From Streptomyces sp. WZ.A104 (GTDB taxonomy: Bacteria; Actinomycetota; Actinomycetes; Streptomycetales; Streptomycetaceae), in assembly GCF_002382885.1 (NCBI RefSeq), contig NZ_NWVL01000013.1, positions 62,001 to 126,000 on the forward strand: a DNA stretch of 64,000 nt. The letters are read 5' to 3'. The notes under the pieces were generated by a model. It did not search any database. It was given only the letters and a program-made list of their open reading frames with translations, and was not told the DNA's origin. Shown here piece by piece: positions 10,849-19,117 of the stretch (position 1 is its first letter; every line of letters starts with the position of its first letter). The position numbers and the translations under genes were made by a program.

Positions 10849-11252
10849 GATGAAGACTCTTCCACTTCTGATCCGGGTGTGGTGGCTTTCCTCGGCCCGA
10901 TACTCACCGAATGCTCCCCGAATACTCCCCGAAAACGGTGCGCTCACCTAGGACGTCGCCCGGTGCGGCCGAGTCCCGTCGCCCGGCCCCGCCGCACCGG
11001 TCAACTTCGGACACTCCGGTGCCGCCCCGGACGCGCTTACGGACACAGTGGCGCGCCCGGCGTCCGGTTCCCGGCCCGGAACAGGGTGCCCAATCACTAT
11101 GAATCCGCTCACTCCACCCGATCTCGCCGCAAGGAATTGGCCGCGCCCGCAGGGGAGTTGAGAAAGTCGCCTGCGCATCGGGCTGCATCGGATCACGCTC
11201 CCGGAGTACCCTTCCTTGATCGTTGGGTGGGGGAGTGGAAGGCGGTACGCGG
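10849..11252. other. 404-bp divergent intergenic region between glgX and the HEPN-family gene
   Basis: No gene is supported here. The glgX-proximal part carries the phased repeats described separately. The rest is G+C-rich with no clear terminator or RNA. A short A+T-richer stretch around 11090-11105 (CCCAATCACTATGAAT) and CCTTGATCGTTGGG just before the HEPN gene may belong to the rightward promoter. I cannot assign promoter boxes with confidence. Confidence 0.5.
10897..10938. repeat. Four phased 10-11 bp direct repeats upstream of glgX
   Basis: On the plus strand CCGATACTCA, CCGAATGCTCC, CCGAATACTCC and CCGAAAACGG follow one another at 10897, 10907, 10918 and 10929. Read toward glgX this is a tandem array with unit GTATTCGGGGA. 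The helical period fits cooperative binding of a response regulator or similar factor to one DNA face. The 11-nt period recalls PhoP boxes, but the unit sequence differs from the PhoP consensus. Confidence 0.6.
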
Positions 11253-12488
11253 GTGAGCTCGGGAGGGTTCGAGCTGCCCCCAGGTGACGCAGGTCACGAG
11301 GGGGAATCGACCGATGCCCCGCCCGGGGCGGTGTCCCTTGCGCAGCCCCTGGAGATAGGCGCCGAGCTGGACTGGGGAGCGGAGGCCTGGGGCGAGGTGC
11401 GCACGCGCGCCCAGCGGGCGGGGCGCGCCTACATCTGGCTGAATCTGGTCGAACAGCGTCTGCGGGCGGTGGTCGCCGCCGTGCTCCGGCCGATCTACGA
11501 GCCGGTGCACGGCGAGGAGTGGGTGGTGGCCGCGGCCGGACCCGCCGGACAGGAGTGGGTGCAGCGCGCCGTCGCCGTACGCGAGGTCTCGCGCCGCAAG
11601 GGCTATCTGCTGGACCCGGCCGACGACAACGTCCTCAGCTTCCTGACGCTGCCCCAGCTGCGCGAGCTGATGGTCCAGCACTGGCCGTGCTTCGAGCCGT
11701 ACTTCGATGACCGGCGCGATGTCGAGCTGGCCCTCGACGAGCTGGAGGTCGCGCGCAACGTCGTCTCCCGCAACCGCGCCCTGAACGAGGCGGTCCTCGC
11801 CCAGGCCGAACGCGCCTCCGCCCGCCTCCTGGACATCCTCGGCAGCGGGGCCGGAGTCCCCTCCGCCGACCGGCTGCCGGTGGACGCCGTGGAGGAGCTG
11901 GTCGGCGACCGGTACGCGGACGTGGTCTCCGTCCATCCGGACCGGGTCAGGCTCCAGCGCCAGCTGCCCGCCGAGGACCTGTTCGGCGGAGCGCGCCGAC
12001 TCGACGCCATCGGGATAGGCCTCAACCTGCTCGTGCAGAACTTCTCCGGCCGCCGCCTGGTCCGGCTCGCCGAGTCGGGCTGCCGGGTCCGGCTGCTGTT
12101 CATCAACCCGGCCAGCAGCGCGGTCCGCCGCCGGGAGCGGGAACTGGGCCTCAAGAAGGGCGAGCTGAGCCGCTCGGTGGAGATGAACATCCTCCATATG
12201 CGCCGCGTCCGCTCCAAGCTCCGCGACCCCGGCGCCTTCGAGATCCAGGTCTTCGACGAGACCCCGCGCTTCACCGCGTACCTGGTGGACGGCGACGGCC
12301 CGGACGCCGTGGGCGTCGTCCAGCCCTATCTGCGCCGCGCCCGGGGCATGGAGGCCCCCGTCCTGGTGCTGCGCGGCGGCGGGCGGCGCACGGTGGTGCG
12401 AGCCGGGCAGGACAGCGAGCACGGCCTCTTCGAGATCTACCGCGAGGAGTTCGAGTCGGTCTGGACGGATTCGCGCCCGGTCTCCTGA
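11253..12488 (+). CDS. SAV2148-type HEPN domain protein with PLD-like C-terminal domain
   Basis: A 411-residue protein of a family conserved in Streptomyces and named after SAV2148; its function is unknown. The N-terminal half (GRAYIWLNLVEQRLRAVV, then LRELMVQHWPCFEPYFDDRR and ELEVARNVVSRNRALNEAVL) matches Swt1-like HEPN proteins. Where active HEPN RNases have RNxxxH, the histidine is replaced here (RNVVSRN), so catalysis is doubtful. The C-terminal half (GLNLLVQNFSGRRLVRLAES, VRLLFINPASS, FTAYLVDGD) looks like a phospholipase-D-like fold of the DUF5919 type. The GTG at 11253 is chosen because the following SSGGFELPPGD resembles family starts; GTG 11235 is possible. A DEDDh exonuclease follows on the same strand. 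Confidence 0.75.
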   Translation: MSSGGFELPPGDAGHEGESTDAPPGAVSLAQPLEIGAELDWGAEAWGEVRTRAQRAGRAYIWLNLVEQRLRAVVAAVLRPIYEPVHGEEWVVAAAGPAGQEWVQRAVAVREVSRRKGYLLDPADDNVLSFLTLPQLRELMVQHWPCFEPYFDDRRDVELALDELEVARNVVSRNRALNEAVLAQAERASARLLDILGSGAGVPSADRLPVDAVEELVGDRYADVVSVHPDRVRLQRQLPAEDLFGGARRLDAIGIGLNLLVQNFSGRRLVRLAESGCRVRLLFINPASSAVRRRERELGLKKGELSRSVEMNILHMRRVRSKLRDPGAFEIQVFDETPRFTAYLVDGDGPDAVGVVQPYLRRARGMEAPVLVLRGGGRRTVVRAGQDSEHGLFEIYREEFESVWTDSRPVS

Positions 12489-12584
12489 CGGGCCGTGGTC
12501 CGAGGGGGTGCCGCAGGGCGCTGTCAGTGGCCCGTGGCAGGGTGGTCATCAGTCGGGGGAGCGCACCACGAAGGAGGTATCCGG

Positions 12585-13298
12585 ATGAGCTGGCACCGGG
12601 GAACACTGGTCGGCTTCGACCTGGAGACGACGGGGACCGACGTCGAGACCGACCGGATCGTCACCGCCGCACTCGTCCGGCTGGAGCCGGACGGCGCGGT
12701 CGCCGAGCAGCGGACCTGGCTGCTCGATCCGGGGGTGGCGATACCGGAGCAGGCCTCCGCGATCCACGGGATCGGCACGGACCACGCCCGCAGGCACGGC
12801 GCCCGGGCGGCCTCGGCTGTCGAGGAGATCGCCCGGGCGGTATCCGAGGTGCTGCGTTCGGACGTCCCGCTGGTGGTGATGAACGCCCGCTACGACCTCT
12901 CGCTCCTGGACCGCGAATGCCGCAGGTACGGACTGCCGTCGGTCGAGGACCGGGTGGGCGGGGCGCCATCGCCCGTCATCGATCCGCTGGTCATCGACAA
13001 GCACGTCGACAAGTACCGCAAGGGCAAGCGCGCCCTCCAGGCGCTCTGCGACCACTACGGGGTGACGCTCGACGGGGCCCACGACGCGACGGCGGACGCG
13101 GTGGCCGCCGTGCGCGTGGTGCGCCGGATGGGCGAGCGGCACCGCCCCGTCGGCACCCTGCCCCCCGGCGAGCTGCACGCCCTCCAGATCCGGGCGGCCG
13201 CCGAGCAGTCGGCCTCCCTCCAGGCCTATCTGCGCCGCACCGCCGACCCGGCGGCCGTGGTCGAGCCGTCCTGGCCGGTGATCCCGCGCGGGCGGTGA
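12585..13298 (+). CDS. DEDDh-type 3'-5' exonuclease (DnaQ-like)
   Basis: A 237-residue single-domain exonuclease of the DnaQ/epsilon superfamily. All four acidic residues and the histidine can be placed: FDLETTG gives D12 and E14, NARYDLSLLD gives D104, and AHDATADAVA gives H166 and D171, the DEDDh arrangement. It hydrolyses DNA or RNA 3' ends with two metal ions and could act in repair or RNA turnover; no polymerase domain is fused. The ATG at 12585 has an excellent AAGGAGG site. It follows the HEPN-family gene by 96 bp on the same strand. Confidence 0.92.
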   Translation: MSWHRGTLVGFDLETTGTDVETDRIVTAALVRLEPDGAVAEQRTWLLDPGVAIPEQASAIHGIGTDHARRHGARAASAVEEIARAVSEVLRSDVPLVVMNARYDLSLLDRECRRYGLPSVEDRVGGAPSPVIDPLVIDKHVDKYRKGKRALQALCDHYGVTLDGAHDATADAVAAVRVVRRMGERHRPVGTLPPGELHALQIRAAAEQSASLQAYLRRTADPAAVVEPSWPVIPRGR

Positions 13299-13436
13299 GC
13301 CGGCGCCCGTCGTGTCGTACGGGCTCCATTCGGGGGATGGCAGGACATGAACTGGCCGGAAGCGCACTGAGGGGCCCACGCTCCTCGTACGCCCCAGCCG
13401 TCGCGGACCCTCCGGGGTGAGCCGGCGTGCACGGGC

Positions 13437-14303
13437 CTAGAAGGGATACCACCGCACTTCCGGATCGCCGTCCCGCAGCGAGGCCACGCGGCGGCGGAAT
13501 TCCGCCAGTGCCTTCGGGTTGGCCGGGGCGTGCTGGGCGACCCAGGCGCAACTGGCCGTCTCGCGGGCGCCCCGCAGGACCGCGCAGCCGTCCCACTCCC
13601 GTACGTCCCAGCCGTACGCGGAGGTGAAGGCGTCGTAGGCCGCGGGGTCGAGGGCGTAGCGGTCGCGGGACAGGGCCAGGACCACCAGATCGTGTTCTCG
13701 CAGGTCGGCGGAGAACGTCTCCAGGTCGACCAGGACCGGGCCGTCGGGGCCGACGTGGACGTTGCGCGGGAGCGCGTCGCCGTGGATCGGGCCCGGCGGC
13801 AGATGGGGGACCAGGGCGGCGGCCGCGGCCGCGAAGCCGTCGCGGCGCTCGCGGAGGTAGTCGGCGTCGGCCGGGTCGATCGCGTCGCCCGCCAGGGTCA
13901 GCCACCGCTCCACACCTCCCAGCAGCTCGCGGCGCGGCAGGGTGAAGTCCGCCGGGGCGGGCAGCGCGTGCACCAGGGCCAGCAGCGGTGCGAGGTCGCG
14001 TGGCTCGGTGGGGCGTACGGGGTCGGGGAGCCGGTGCCACAGCGTCACCGGGTGGCCGTCGGCCGTCCGGGGCCGGTGCTCGGCCGCGCGGACGGCCGGG
14101 ACGCCGGACGCGGCCAGCCAGTCGGCGAGGGCCACCTCCCGCTCGGCCCGCTCGCGCAGCTCGGGGTGGCCGGTGGCGTCCCGCCCGACCTTGATCACCA
14201 GGTCCCCGTCGGCGAACACCGCGTTCTCGCCCAGCGAGAGCAGCTCCGCCGTGCCGGGGAGCCCGGCAGCCGTCAGCACCTCACGCGCACGCTTCTCGTC
14301 CAT
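13437..14303 (-). CDS. Aminoglycoside phosphotransferase (APH) family protein
   Basis: A 288-residue kinase-fold phosphotransferase. Seen are the nucleotide-binding N-lobe (LSLGENAVFADGDLVIKVGR), the catalytic loop IHGDALPRNVHV and the metal site LVDLETFSADLREHDLV. The family includes antibiotic kinases, homoserine/choline kinases and many enzymes of unknown substrate; nothing here fixes a drug target, so it should not be read as a resistance gene. The ATG at 14303 is the first start giving a family-like N-terminus. It is divergent from the sugar ABC operon, about 150 bp away. Confidence 0.85.
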   Translation of the reverse strand: MDEKRAREVLTAAGLPGTAELLSLGENAVFADGDLVIKVGRDATGHPELRERAEREVALADWLAASGVPAVRAAEHRPRTADGHPVTLWHRLPDPVRPTEPRDLAPLLALVHALPAPADFTLPRRELLGGVERWLTLAGDAIDPADADYLRERRDGFAAAAAALVPHLPPGPIHGDALPRNVHVGPDGPVLVDLETFSADLREHDLVVLALSRDRYALDPAAYDAFTSAYGWDVREWDGCAVLRGARETASCAWVAQHAPANPKALAEFRRRVASLRDGDPEVRWYPF

Positions 14304-14407
14304 GGGTGCGATTTTCGCATCCCGGGGGCCACCCTTGACGAACCTACGGGCCGTCAGCACGATGACGAAGGCTCACGGTCGGCCGGAAGGGAACGACGTC
14401 CGCCTCG

Positions 14408-14425
14408 GGTGCATCAGGTGCATCA
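14408..14425. repeat. Tandem 9-bp repeat ahead of the sugar ABC operon
   Basis: GGTGCATCA occurs twice in direct tandem, 14408-14416 and 14417-14425, about 30 bp before the first permease start codon. The position suits a regulator site in the leader or promoter, but no regulator gene is next to it. Confidence 0.4.
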
Positions 14426-14454
14426 GTGGCATAAGAGACAGAGAGGTCTCCTTC

Positions 14455-15387
14455 GTGACATCGGTGACCGCGGCGAAGCGGCCCGGGCGGCCGGGAACCC
14501 CGGGCCGGAGGGTGTTCGGCGACCGCGCCGCCTGGTTCCTGGTGCTGCCCGCTCTCCTCCCCATCCTGATCCTCAGCGTGGGGCCGCTCCTCTACGGCAT
14601 CGGGCTCGCCTTCACCGACGCCCAGTCCGGTCGCACCCGCTCCACCCAGTGGATCGGAACCCTGAACTTCCAGGACCTGCTGCACGACACCCTGTTCTGG
14701 GACTCGTTCCGGATCGGCCTGCTCTGGGCGGTCGGCGTCACCGTCCCGCAGTTCCTCCTGGCGCTCGGCCTCGCCCTGCTGCTCAACCAGAACCTGCGGA
14801 TGCGCTGGCTGGCCAGGGCGCTGGCGATCATCCCCTGGGCGATGCCCGAGGTCGTCGTCGGCATCATGTGGAGGCTCGTCTACAACCCGGACGCGGGCAT
14901 CCTCAACGAGACCATCCGCGACCTCGGCCTCGGCGACGGCCGGGACTGGCTGACCGGCCTCGCCACCGCCCTGCCCGCCGTGATCCTCGTCGGCATCTGG
15001 GCGGGCATGCCGCAGACCACCGTGGCCCTGCTCGCCGGGCTCCAGAACACCCCGCACGAACTCCACGAGGCGGCGGCCCTGGACGGAGCGGGCGCCTGGC
15101 GCCGGTTCCGTACGGTCACCTGGCCCGCGATCAAGCCCATCGCCCTCGCCATCTCCGCCCTCAATCTGATCTGGAACTTCAACTCCTTCGCCCTGGTCTA
15201 TGTGCTGACCAGCGGCGGGCCCGGCGGCCGGACCCGGCTGCCGATGCTTTTCGCGTACGAAGAGGCTTTCCGCTACGGACAGTTCGGCTACGCCGCCGCT
15301 ATGGGCTGTGTGATGGTCGCGGTGGTCTCCGTGCTCCTGGCCTTCTTCCTCGTCGGCCGGATCAACGGAGGAGACGAGAAACGATGA
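14455..15387 (+). CDS. Sugar ABC transporter permease (MalF/UgpA type)
   Basis: First inner-membrane subunit of a carbohydrate importer, 310 residues with six predicted membrane segments (first: WFLVLPALLPILILSVGPLL). The permease EAA loop reads ELHEAAALDGAGAWRRFRTV, which contacts the ATPase. The GTG at 14455 is preceded by GAGAGG; the frame is open upstream but that sequence is not family-like. It is followed by a second permease with ATGA overlap and then the binding protein. No ATPase gene is present, as is common in Streptomyces where a shared MsiK serves many sugar importers. Confidence 0.9.
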   Translation: MTSVTAAKRPGRPGTPGRRVFGDRAAWFLVLPALLPILILSVGPLLYGIGLAFTDAQSGRTRSTQWIGTLNFQDLLHDTLFWDSFRIGLLWAVGVTVPQFLLALGLALLLNQNLRMRWLARALAIIPWAMPEVVVGIMWRLVYNPDAGILNETIRDLGLGDGRDWLTGLATALPAVILVGIWAGMPQTTVALLAGLQNTPHELHEAAALDGAGAWRRFRTVTWPAIKPIALAISALNLIWNFNSFALVYVLTSGGPGGRTRLPMLFAYEEAFRYGQFGYAAAMGCVMVAVVSVLLAFFLVGRINGGDEKR

Positions 15388-15400
15388 GACGAGAAACGAT
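15371..15400 (+). repeat. 15-bp tandem duplication over the second permease start
   Basis: GAGACGAGAAACGAT is repeated exactly at 15371-15385 and 15386-15400, so the ATG start site itself is duplicated in frame (MRRETMRRG). Both ATGs could serve. It looks like a recent slippage event. Confidence 0.7.
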
Positions 15401-16283
15401 GAGACGAGGAGTGGTGAGGCGAGGGTCCGCAGGGCGGGAGCCGGCCGGGCTGCGCACCAGCAGCGCTGCGCGCGCCGGCCAGTACCTCGCGCTCCTGGCC
15501 TATCTGGCCTTCCTCGCCCTCCCGTTCCTCTGGCTGCTCTCCACCGCCTTCAAACCCGCCCGCGAACTGGGCTCGCTGCATCCGACCTGGATTCCCGAGC
15601 AGCCCACCCTGGACAACTTCCGCCAGGCCTTCGACGAGCAGCCGCTGCTCCAGGCGGCGGCCAATTCGCTGATCGCGGCCGTCTCCGCCGCTCTGATCAC
15701 CGTCGTCATCGCCACCCCGATGGCCTATGTGATGGCCCGCCACCGGGGTCGGCTCGCCACCGCCGCGACCGGCTGGGTCGTGGTCAGCCAGGCGTTCCCG
15801 TTCGTCCTGGTGATCATTCCGCTCTTCCTGGTGCTGAAGGACCTGCATCTGATCAACACCCTGTGGGGGCTGATCCTGGTCTATGTCGTCTGGTCGCTGC
15901 CCTTCGCCCTGTGGATGCTCGCCGGGTATGTGCGCGCAGTGCCCGCCGAGCTGGAGGAGGCCGCCGCCGTCGACGGCGCGGGCCGGGTGCGCACCCTCGT
16001 CTCGGTCGTCACCCCGCTGCTCGCGCCGGGGATCGTCGCCACCGCCCTGTTCGCGTTCATCACCGCATGGAACGAGTTCTTCTTCGCGCTCGTCCTGCTC
16101 AAGACCCCGGAGAAGCAGACCTTGCCGGTCGTCCTCACCCACTTCCTCGGCGCGGAGGGCGTGGCCGACCTCGGGCCGCTCGCGGCCGCCGCGTTCCTCG
16201 CCACACTGCCCTCCCTGGTCCTCTTCGCCTTCATCCAGCGCCGGATCACCGGCGGCATGACGGCCGGGGCGGTGAGGGGCTGA
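15384..16283 (+). CDS. Sugar ABC transporter permease (MalG/UgpE type)
   Basis: Second membrane subunit of the carbohydrate importer, 299 residues. It has the MalG-type first segment LLAYLAFLALPFLWLLSTAF followed by FKPARELGSLHPTWIPEQPT, and the EAA loop ELEEAAAVDGAGRVRTLVSV. The final segment contains TLPSLVLFAFIQRRITGGMT, a near-signature of this subfamily. The ATG at 15384 overlaps the previous stop (ATGA) behind GGAGGAG; a duplicated ATG lies 15 nt on. The next gene starts at the stop codon (TGATG), showing tight translational coupling. Confidence 0.92.
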   Translation: MRRETMRRGVVRRGSAGREPAGLRTSSAARAGQYLALLAYLAFLALPFLWLLSTAFKPARELGSLHPTWIPEQPTLDNFRQAFDEQPLLQAAANSLIAAVSAALITVVIATPMAYVMARHRGRLATAATGWVVVSQAFPFVLVIIPLFLVLKDLHLINTLWGLILVYVVWSLPFALWMLAGYVRAVPAELEEAAAVDGAGRVRTLVSVVTPLLAPGIVATALFAFITAWNEFFFALVLLKTPEKQTLPVVLTHFLGAEGVADLGPLAAAAFLATLPSLVLFAFIQRRITGGMTAGAVRG

Positions 16284-17584
16284 TGCGCGCTGCCCTGACC
16301 CGGCGGGCCGCCGCGGCCACCGCCGTACTGGCCCTCCTGCTCACCGGCTGCTCCGGCGGACGGGACGACGGACGGGACGCGGACGGCACCATCCGGCTGC
16401 GGTTCCAGTCGCTGGCCTGGCAGAAGGAGTCCGTCGACGCCAACAAGCAGCTGGTGAAGGAGTGGAACGCCGCCCACCCCGGCGTCCAGGTCGACTACGT
16501 CCAGGGCAGCTGGGACAGCGTCCACGACCAGCTGCTCACCTCCTTCGAGGGCGGCGAGGCGCCCGACATCATCCACGACGCATCCGACGACCTGGCCGAC
16601 TTCGCGTACGGCGGCTATCTCACCGATCTGGGCCCCCTCCTCCCGGCCCGTCTCAGGGCCGAGATCCCCGAACAGTCCTGGCGCACCACGACCTTCGGCG
16701 AGGGCGTCTACGGCGTGCCGTTCCTCCAGGAGCCCAGGGTCCTGATCGCCAACACGAAGCTGCTGAAGGCCTCCGGCGTCCGCATCCCGACCCCTGAGGA
16801 CCCCTGGAGCTGGGAGGAGTTCCGGCGGGTCACCAAGGAGCTGACGGGCAAGGGGCGGTACGGGATCGCCTGGCCGCTCAAGGAGCCGGTCTCCGTCACC
16901 CTCAACCTGGGCCTGTCCGGCGGCGGGCAGCTCTTCCACCGCGACGACGACGGCAAGGCGGTCCTGCGCTTCGAGGAGGGCGACCGGGTGGTGCCCGGCA
17001 CCATCCACGACCAGGTCAACACCGACGGCAGCGCCGCCCGCAGCGCCTTGGGCATGGGCGGGTCGGACTCCCTGCCCGGCTTCTTCGGCGGCAAGTACGC
17101 GATGGTGCCGCTCGGGTTCTCCTACCGCCAGCAGATCATCCAGCAGGCGCCCGAGGGCTTCGACTGGACGGTTCTGCCGGCACCGGCGGGTGCGGCCGGG
17201 CCGACCCAGGGGGTGAGCCCGCAGACGCTGTCGGTCGCCGAGGACAGCCCGCACAAGAAGGAGGCCGTGGCCTTCATCGACTTCCTCCTGCGGCCGCCGA
17301 ACATGGTGCGACTGGCCCGGGGCGACTGGATGCTGCCGACCGGTACCGAGGCGCTGGCCGACCCCTCGCTGCACACCGCCGAGCACGGCTGGAACGTAGG
17401 GACCGCGCTGGCGCGGGGGCTGCGTCCGGCGCCCGCCCAGAGTGTGCGTGGCTATCCCGAATGGAAGGACAAGGTGGCCACCCCCGCCCTCCAGGAGTTC
17501 TACAGCGGCGCGATCGGCATCGGTGAACTGCGCAAACGGCTGGTCGACGACGGGAACAGGGTGCTGGCGCGCTACCAGCGCTGA
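16283..17584 (+). CDS. Extracellular sugar-binding lipoprotein of the ABC importer
   Basis: Substrate-binding protein, 433 residues. A signal peptide ends in a lipobox (ALLLTGC), so it is a lipoprotein anchored outside the membrane. Family 1 solute-binding features include VKEWNAAHPGVQVDYVQGSW, FEGGEAPDIIH and FFGGKYAMVPLG. It completes the permease-permease-receptor operon. The sugar is not evident; nearby glycosidases (GH1, GH29) are 12 kb away and not linked by operon. The binding protein is last in the operon, an uncommon but known order. Confidence 0.92.
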   Translation: MRAALTRRAAAATAVLALLLTGCSGGRDDGRDADGTIRLRFQSLAWQKESVDANKQLVKEWNAAHPGVQVDYVQGSWDSVHDQLLTSFEGGEAPDIIHDASDDLADFAYGGYLTDLGPLLPARLRAEIPEQSWRTTTFGEGVYGVPFLQEPRVLIANTKLLKASGVRIPTPEDPWSWEEFRRVTKELTGKGRYGIAWPLKEPVSVTLNLGLSGGGQLFHRDDDGKAVLRFEEGDRVVPGTIHDQVNTDGSAARSALGMGGSDSLPGFFGGKYAMVPLGFSYRQQIIQQAPEGFDWTVLPAPAGAAGPTQGVSPQTLSVAEDSPHKKEAVAFIDFLLRPPNMVRLARGDWMLPTGTEALADPSLHTAEHGWNVGTALARGLRPAPAQSVRGYPEWKDKVATPALQEFYSGAIGIGELRKRLVDDGNRVLARYQR

Positions 17585-17614
17585 GGAGGGGAGGGAAGCG
17601 GGGGCGGAAACAGA

Positions 17615-17650
17615 TTGCACGAGACGTCTCGTCTCGTTTACGGTGCCGGC
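17615..17650 (+). promoter_or_regulatory. Probable leaderless promoter with embedded 14-bp palindrome for the glycosyltransferase
   Basis: TTGCAC (17615-17620) and TACGGT (17639-17644) are separated by 18 bp and the start ATG lies 6 nt after the -10 box, the spacing of leaderless actinobacterial promoters. ACGAGACGTCTCGT (17619-17632), a perfect palindrome, occupies the spacer where a TetR-type repressor would block RNA polymerase. No ribosome site precedes the ATG. Confidence 0.6.
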
Positions 17651-18916
17651 ATGACGGAATCCCCGCGTGCCCACATCGCCATGTTCTCCATCGCCGCCCA
17701 CGGACATGTGAACCCGAGCCTCGACGTCATCCGCGAACTGGTCGACCGTGGACACCGTGTCAGCTACGCCATCCCGGCCTCCTTCGCCGAGAAGGTCGCC
17801 GCCACCGGCGCCGAGCCCGTGATCTACACCTCGACCCTGCCGACCGACGAGGACCCCGAGGCCTGGGGCACCGAGCTGATCGACAACATCGAACCCTTCC
17901 TCAACGACGCGATCCAGGCCCTCCCACAGCTGGCCGAGGCATTCGCGGGCGACGAGCCCGATCTCGTCCTGCATGACATCACCTCCTATCCCGCCCGCGT
18001 CCTCGCCCACCGCTGGGGCGTCCCCGCCGTCTCCCTCTGGCCCAACCTCGTGCCCTGGGAGGGGTACGAGAAGGAGGTCGGTGAGCCGATGACCGCCGAG
18101 CTGAAGCAGACCGAGCGCGGCAAGGCGTACTACGCGCGCTTCGACGGCTGGCTCGCCGAGAACGGCCTGGGCCATGTCTCCTCCGACGACTTCGTGGCCC
18201 GCCCGCGCCGCGGCCTCGTCCTGATCCCCGAGGCGCTCCAGCCGAACGCCGACCGGGTCAACCGCGAGATGTACACCTTCGTCGGCGCCTGCCAGGGCGA
18301 CCGTGCCGACCAGGGGGAGTGGCGGCGGCCCGCCGGTGCGGAGAAGGTGCTGCTGGTCTCGCTGGGCTCCTCGTTCACCAAGCAGCCCGCCTTCTACCGG
18401 GAGTGCGTCACGGCCTTCGGCGACCGGCCCGGCTGGCATGTGGTGCTCCAGATCGGCGCACACGTCGACCCGGCGGAACTCGGCGACGTGCCCGGCAATG
18501 TCGAGGTGCGTCAGTGGGTGCCGCAGCTGTCCGTGCTGCGGCAGGCGGACGCCTTCATCACCCACGCCGGGGCGGGCGGCAGTCAGGAAGGGCTCGCCAC
18601 CGGTACCCCGATGGTCGCGGTCCCGCAGGCCGTCGACCAGTTCGGCAACGCCGACATGCTCCAGTCGCTCGGCGTGGCCCGGCACCTCCCGATGGAGGAC
18701 GCCGACGCCACGAGCCTCGCCGAGGCGGTGCTCGCCCTGGTGGACGACCCCGAGGTGGCCGCCCGGTGCGCGCGGCTGCGCGAGCAGATGGTGAGGGAGG
18801 GCGGCACACCGCGCGCCGCCGACCTCATCGAGGCCGAGATCGATGCCGAAGCCGAAGCCGAAGCCGAGGCCAAGGCCGAGGTCAACACGAAGAGCTGGGC
18901 CGAACTGTCCTGCTGA
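17651..18916 (+). CDS. Macrolide glycosyltransferase family (OleD/Mgt-like), GT1
   Basis: A 421-residue GT-B enzyme that transfers glucose from UDP-glucose, in this family to macrolides and other phenols or alcohols. The N-terminus ([20 protein letters not shown]) places the catalytic base at H19, the position known in OleD. The donor motif [27 protein letters not shown] is split by nothing and intact. Homologues inactivate macrolides by 2'-O-glucosylation, so self-protection or xenobiotic detoxification is plausible. The C-terminus carries an Asp/Glu-Ala run ([17 protein letters not shown]) that looks like local codon expansion. A probable leaderless, operator-controlled promoter precedes it. 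Confidence 0.92.
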   Translation: MTESPRAHIAMFSIAAHGHVNPSLDVIRELVDRGHRVSYAIPASFAEKVAATGAEPVIYTSTLPTDEDPEAWGTELIDNIEPFLNDAIQALPQLAEAFAGDEPDLVLHDITSYPARVLAHRWGVPAVSLWPNLVPWEGYEKEVGEPMTAELKQTERGKAYYARFDGWLAENGLGHVSSDDFVARPRRGLVLIPEALQPNADRVNREMYTFVGACQGDRADQGEWRRPAGAEKVLLVSLGSSFTKQPAFYRECVTAFGDRPGWHVVLQIGAHVDPAELGDVPGNVEVRQWVPQLSVLRQADAFITHAGAGGSQEGLATGTPMVAVPQAVDQFGNADMLQSLGVARHLPMEDADATSLAEAVLALVDDPEVAARCARLREQMVREGGTPRAADLIEAEIDAEAEAEAEAKAEVNTKSWAELSC

Positions 18917-19039
18917 GCGGAGTCGTTGGACTGTTGCAACGAGTCCGGCGACGCGAGCCGGAGCTCGCCCGCCCGGGCCCCCGAAGCGATCGCCGTCGCC
19001 TCGTACACGGACGGCGACCAGCGGCCCTCGTCCTCCAGC

Positions 19040-19087
19040 CACCGCGGCCGCCGCGCTCTCCCCCCACGGGGCGCGGCGGCCGCGGTG
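19040..19087. terminator. 17-bp perfect hairpin after the glycosyltransferase gene
   Basis: CACCGCGGCCGCCGCGC (19040-19056) pairs perfectly with 19071-19087 across a 14-nt loop. There is no T-run. It lies between the glycosyltransferase stop and the DUF1697 start and most likely ends the former transcript. The 120 bp before it shows no supported gene. Confidence 0.7.
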
Positions 19088-19117
19088 TGCGCGGGGATCG
19101 TTCTAGGGTGGGTGGCC

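Noticed and set aside
13437..14303. Reading the APH-family gene as an aminoglycoside resistance determinant
   Set aside because: The family is broad; the sequence shows no feature tying it to a drug and there is no resistance context.
17615..17650. TTG start at 17615 extending the glycosyltransferase by 12 residues
   Set aside because: The extension would lie in the promoter elements, and the ATG at 17651 gives the OleD-like N-terminus with the catalytic His at 19.
15881..19042. A 1,053-codon open frame antisense to the sugar-binding and glycosyltransferase genes
   Set aside because: Opposite-strand mirror of two well-supported genes, with no family-like sequence.
18926..19117. Possible coding extension before DUF1697
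   Set aside because: It includes the 17-bp hairpin and reads as low-complexity; the family start is at 19118.
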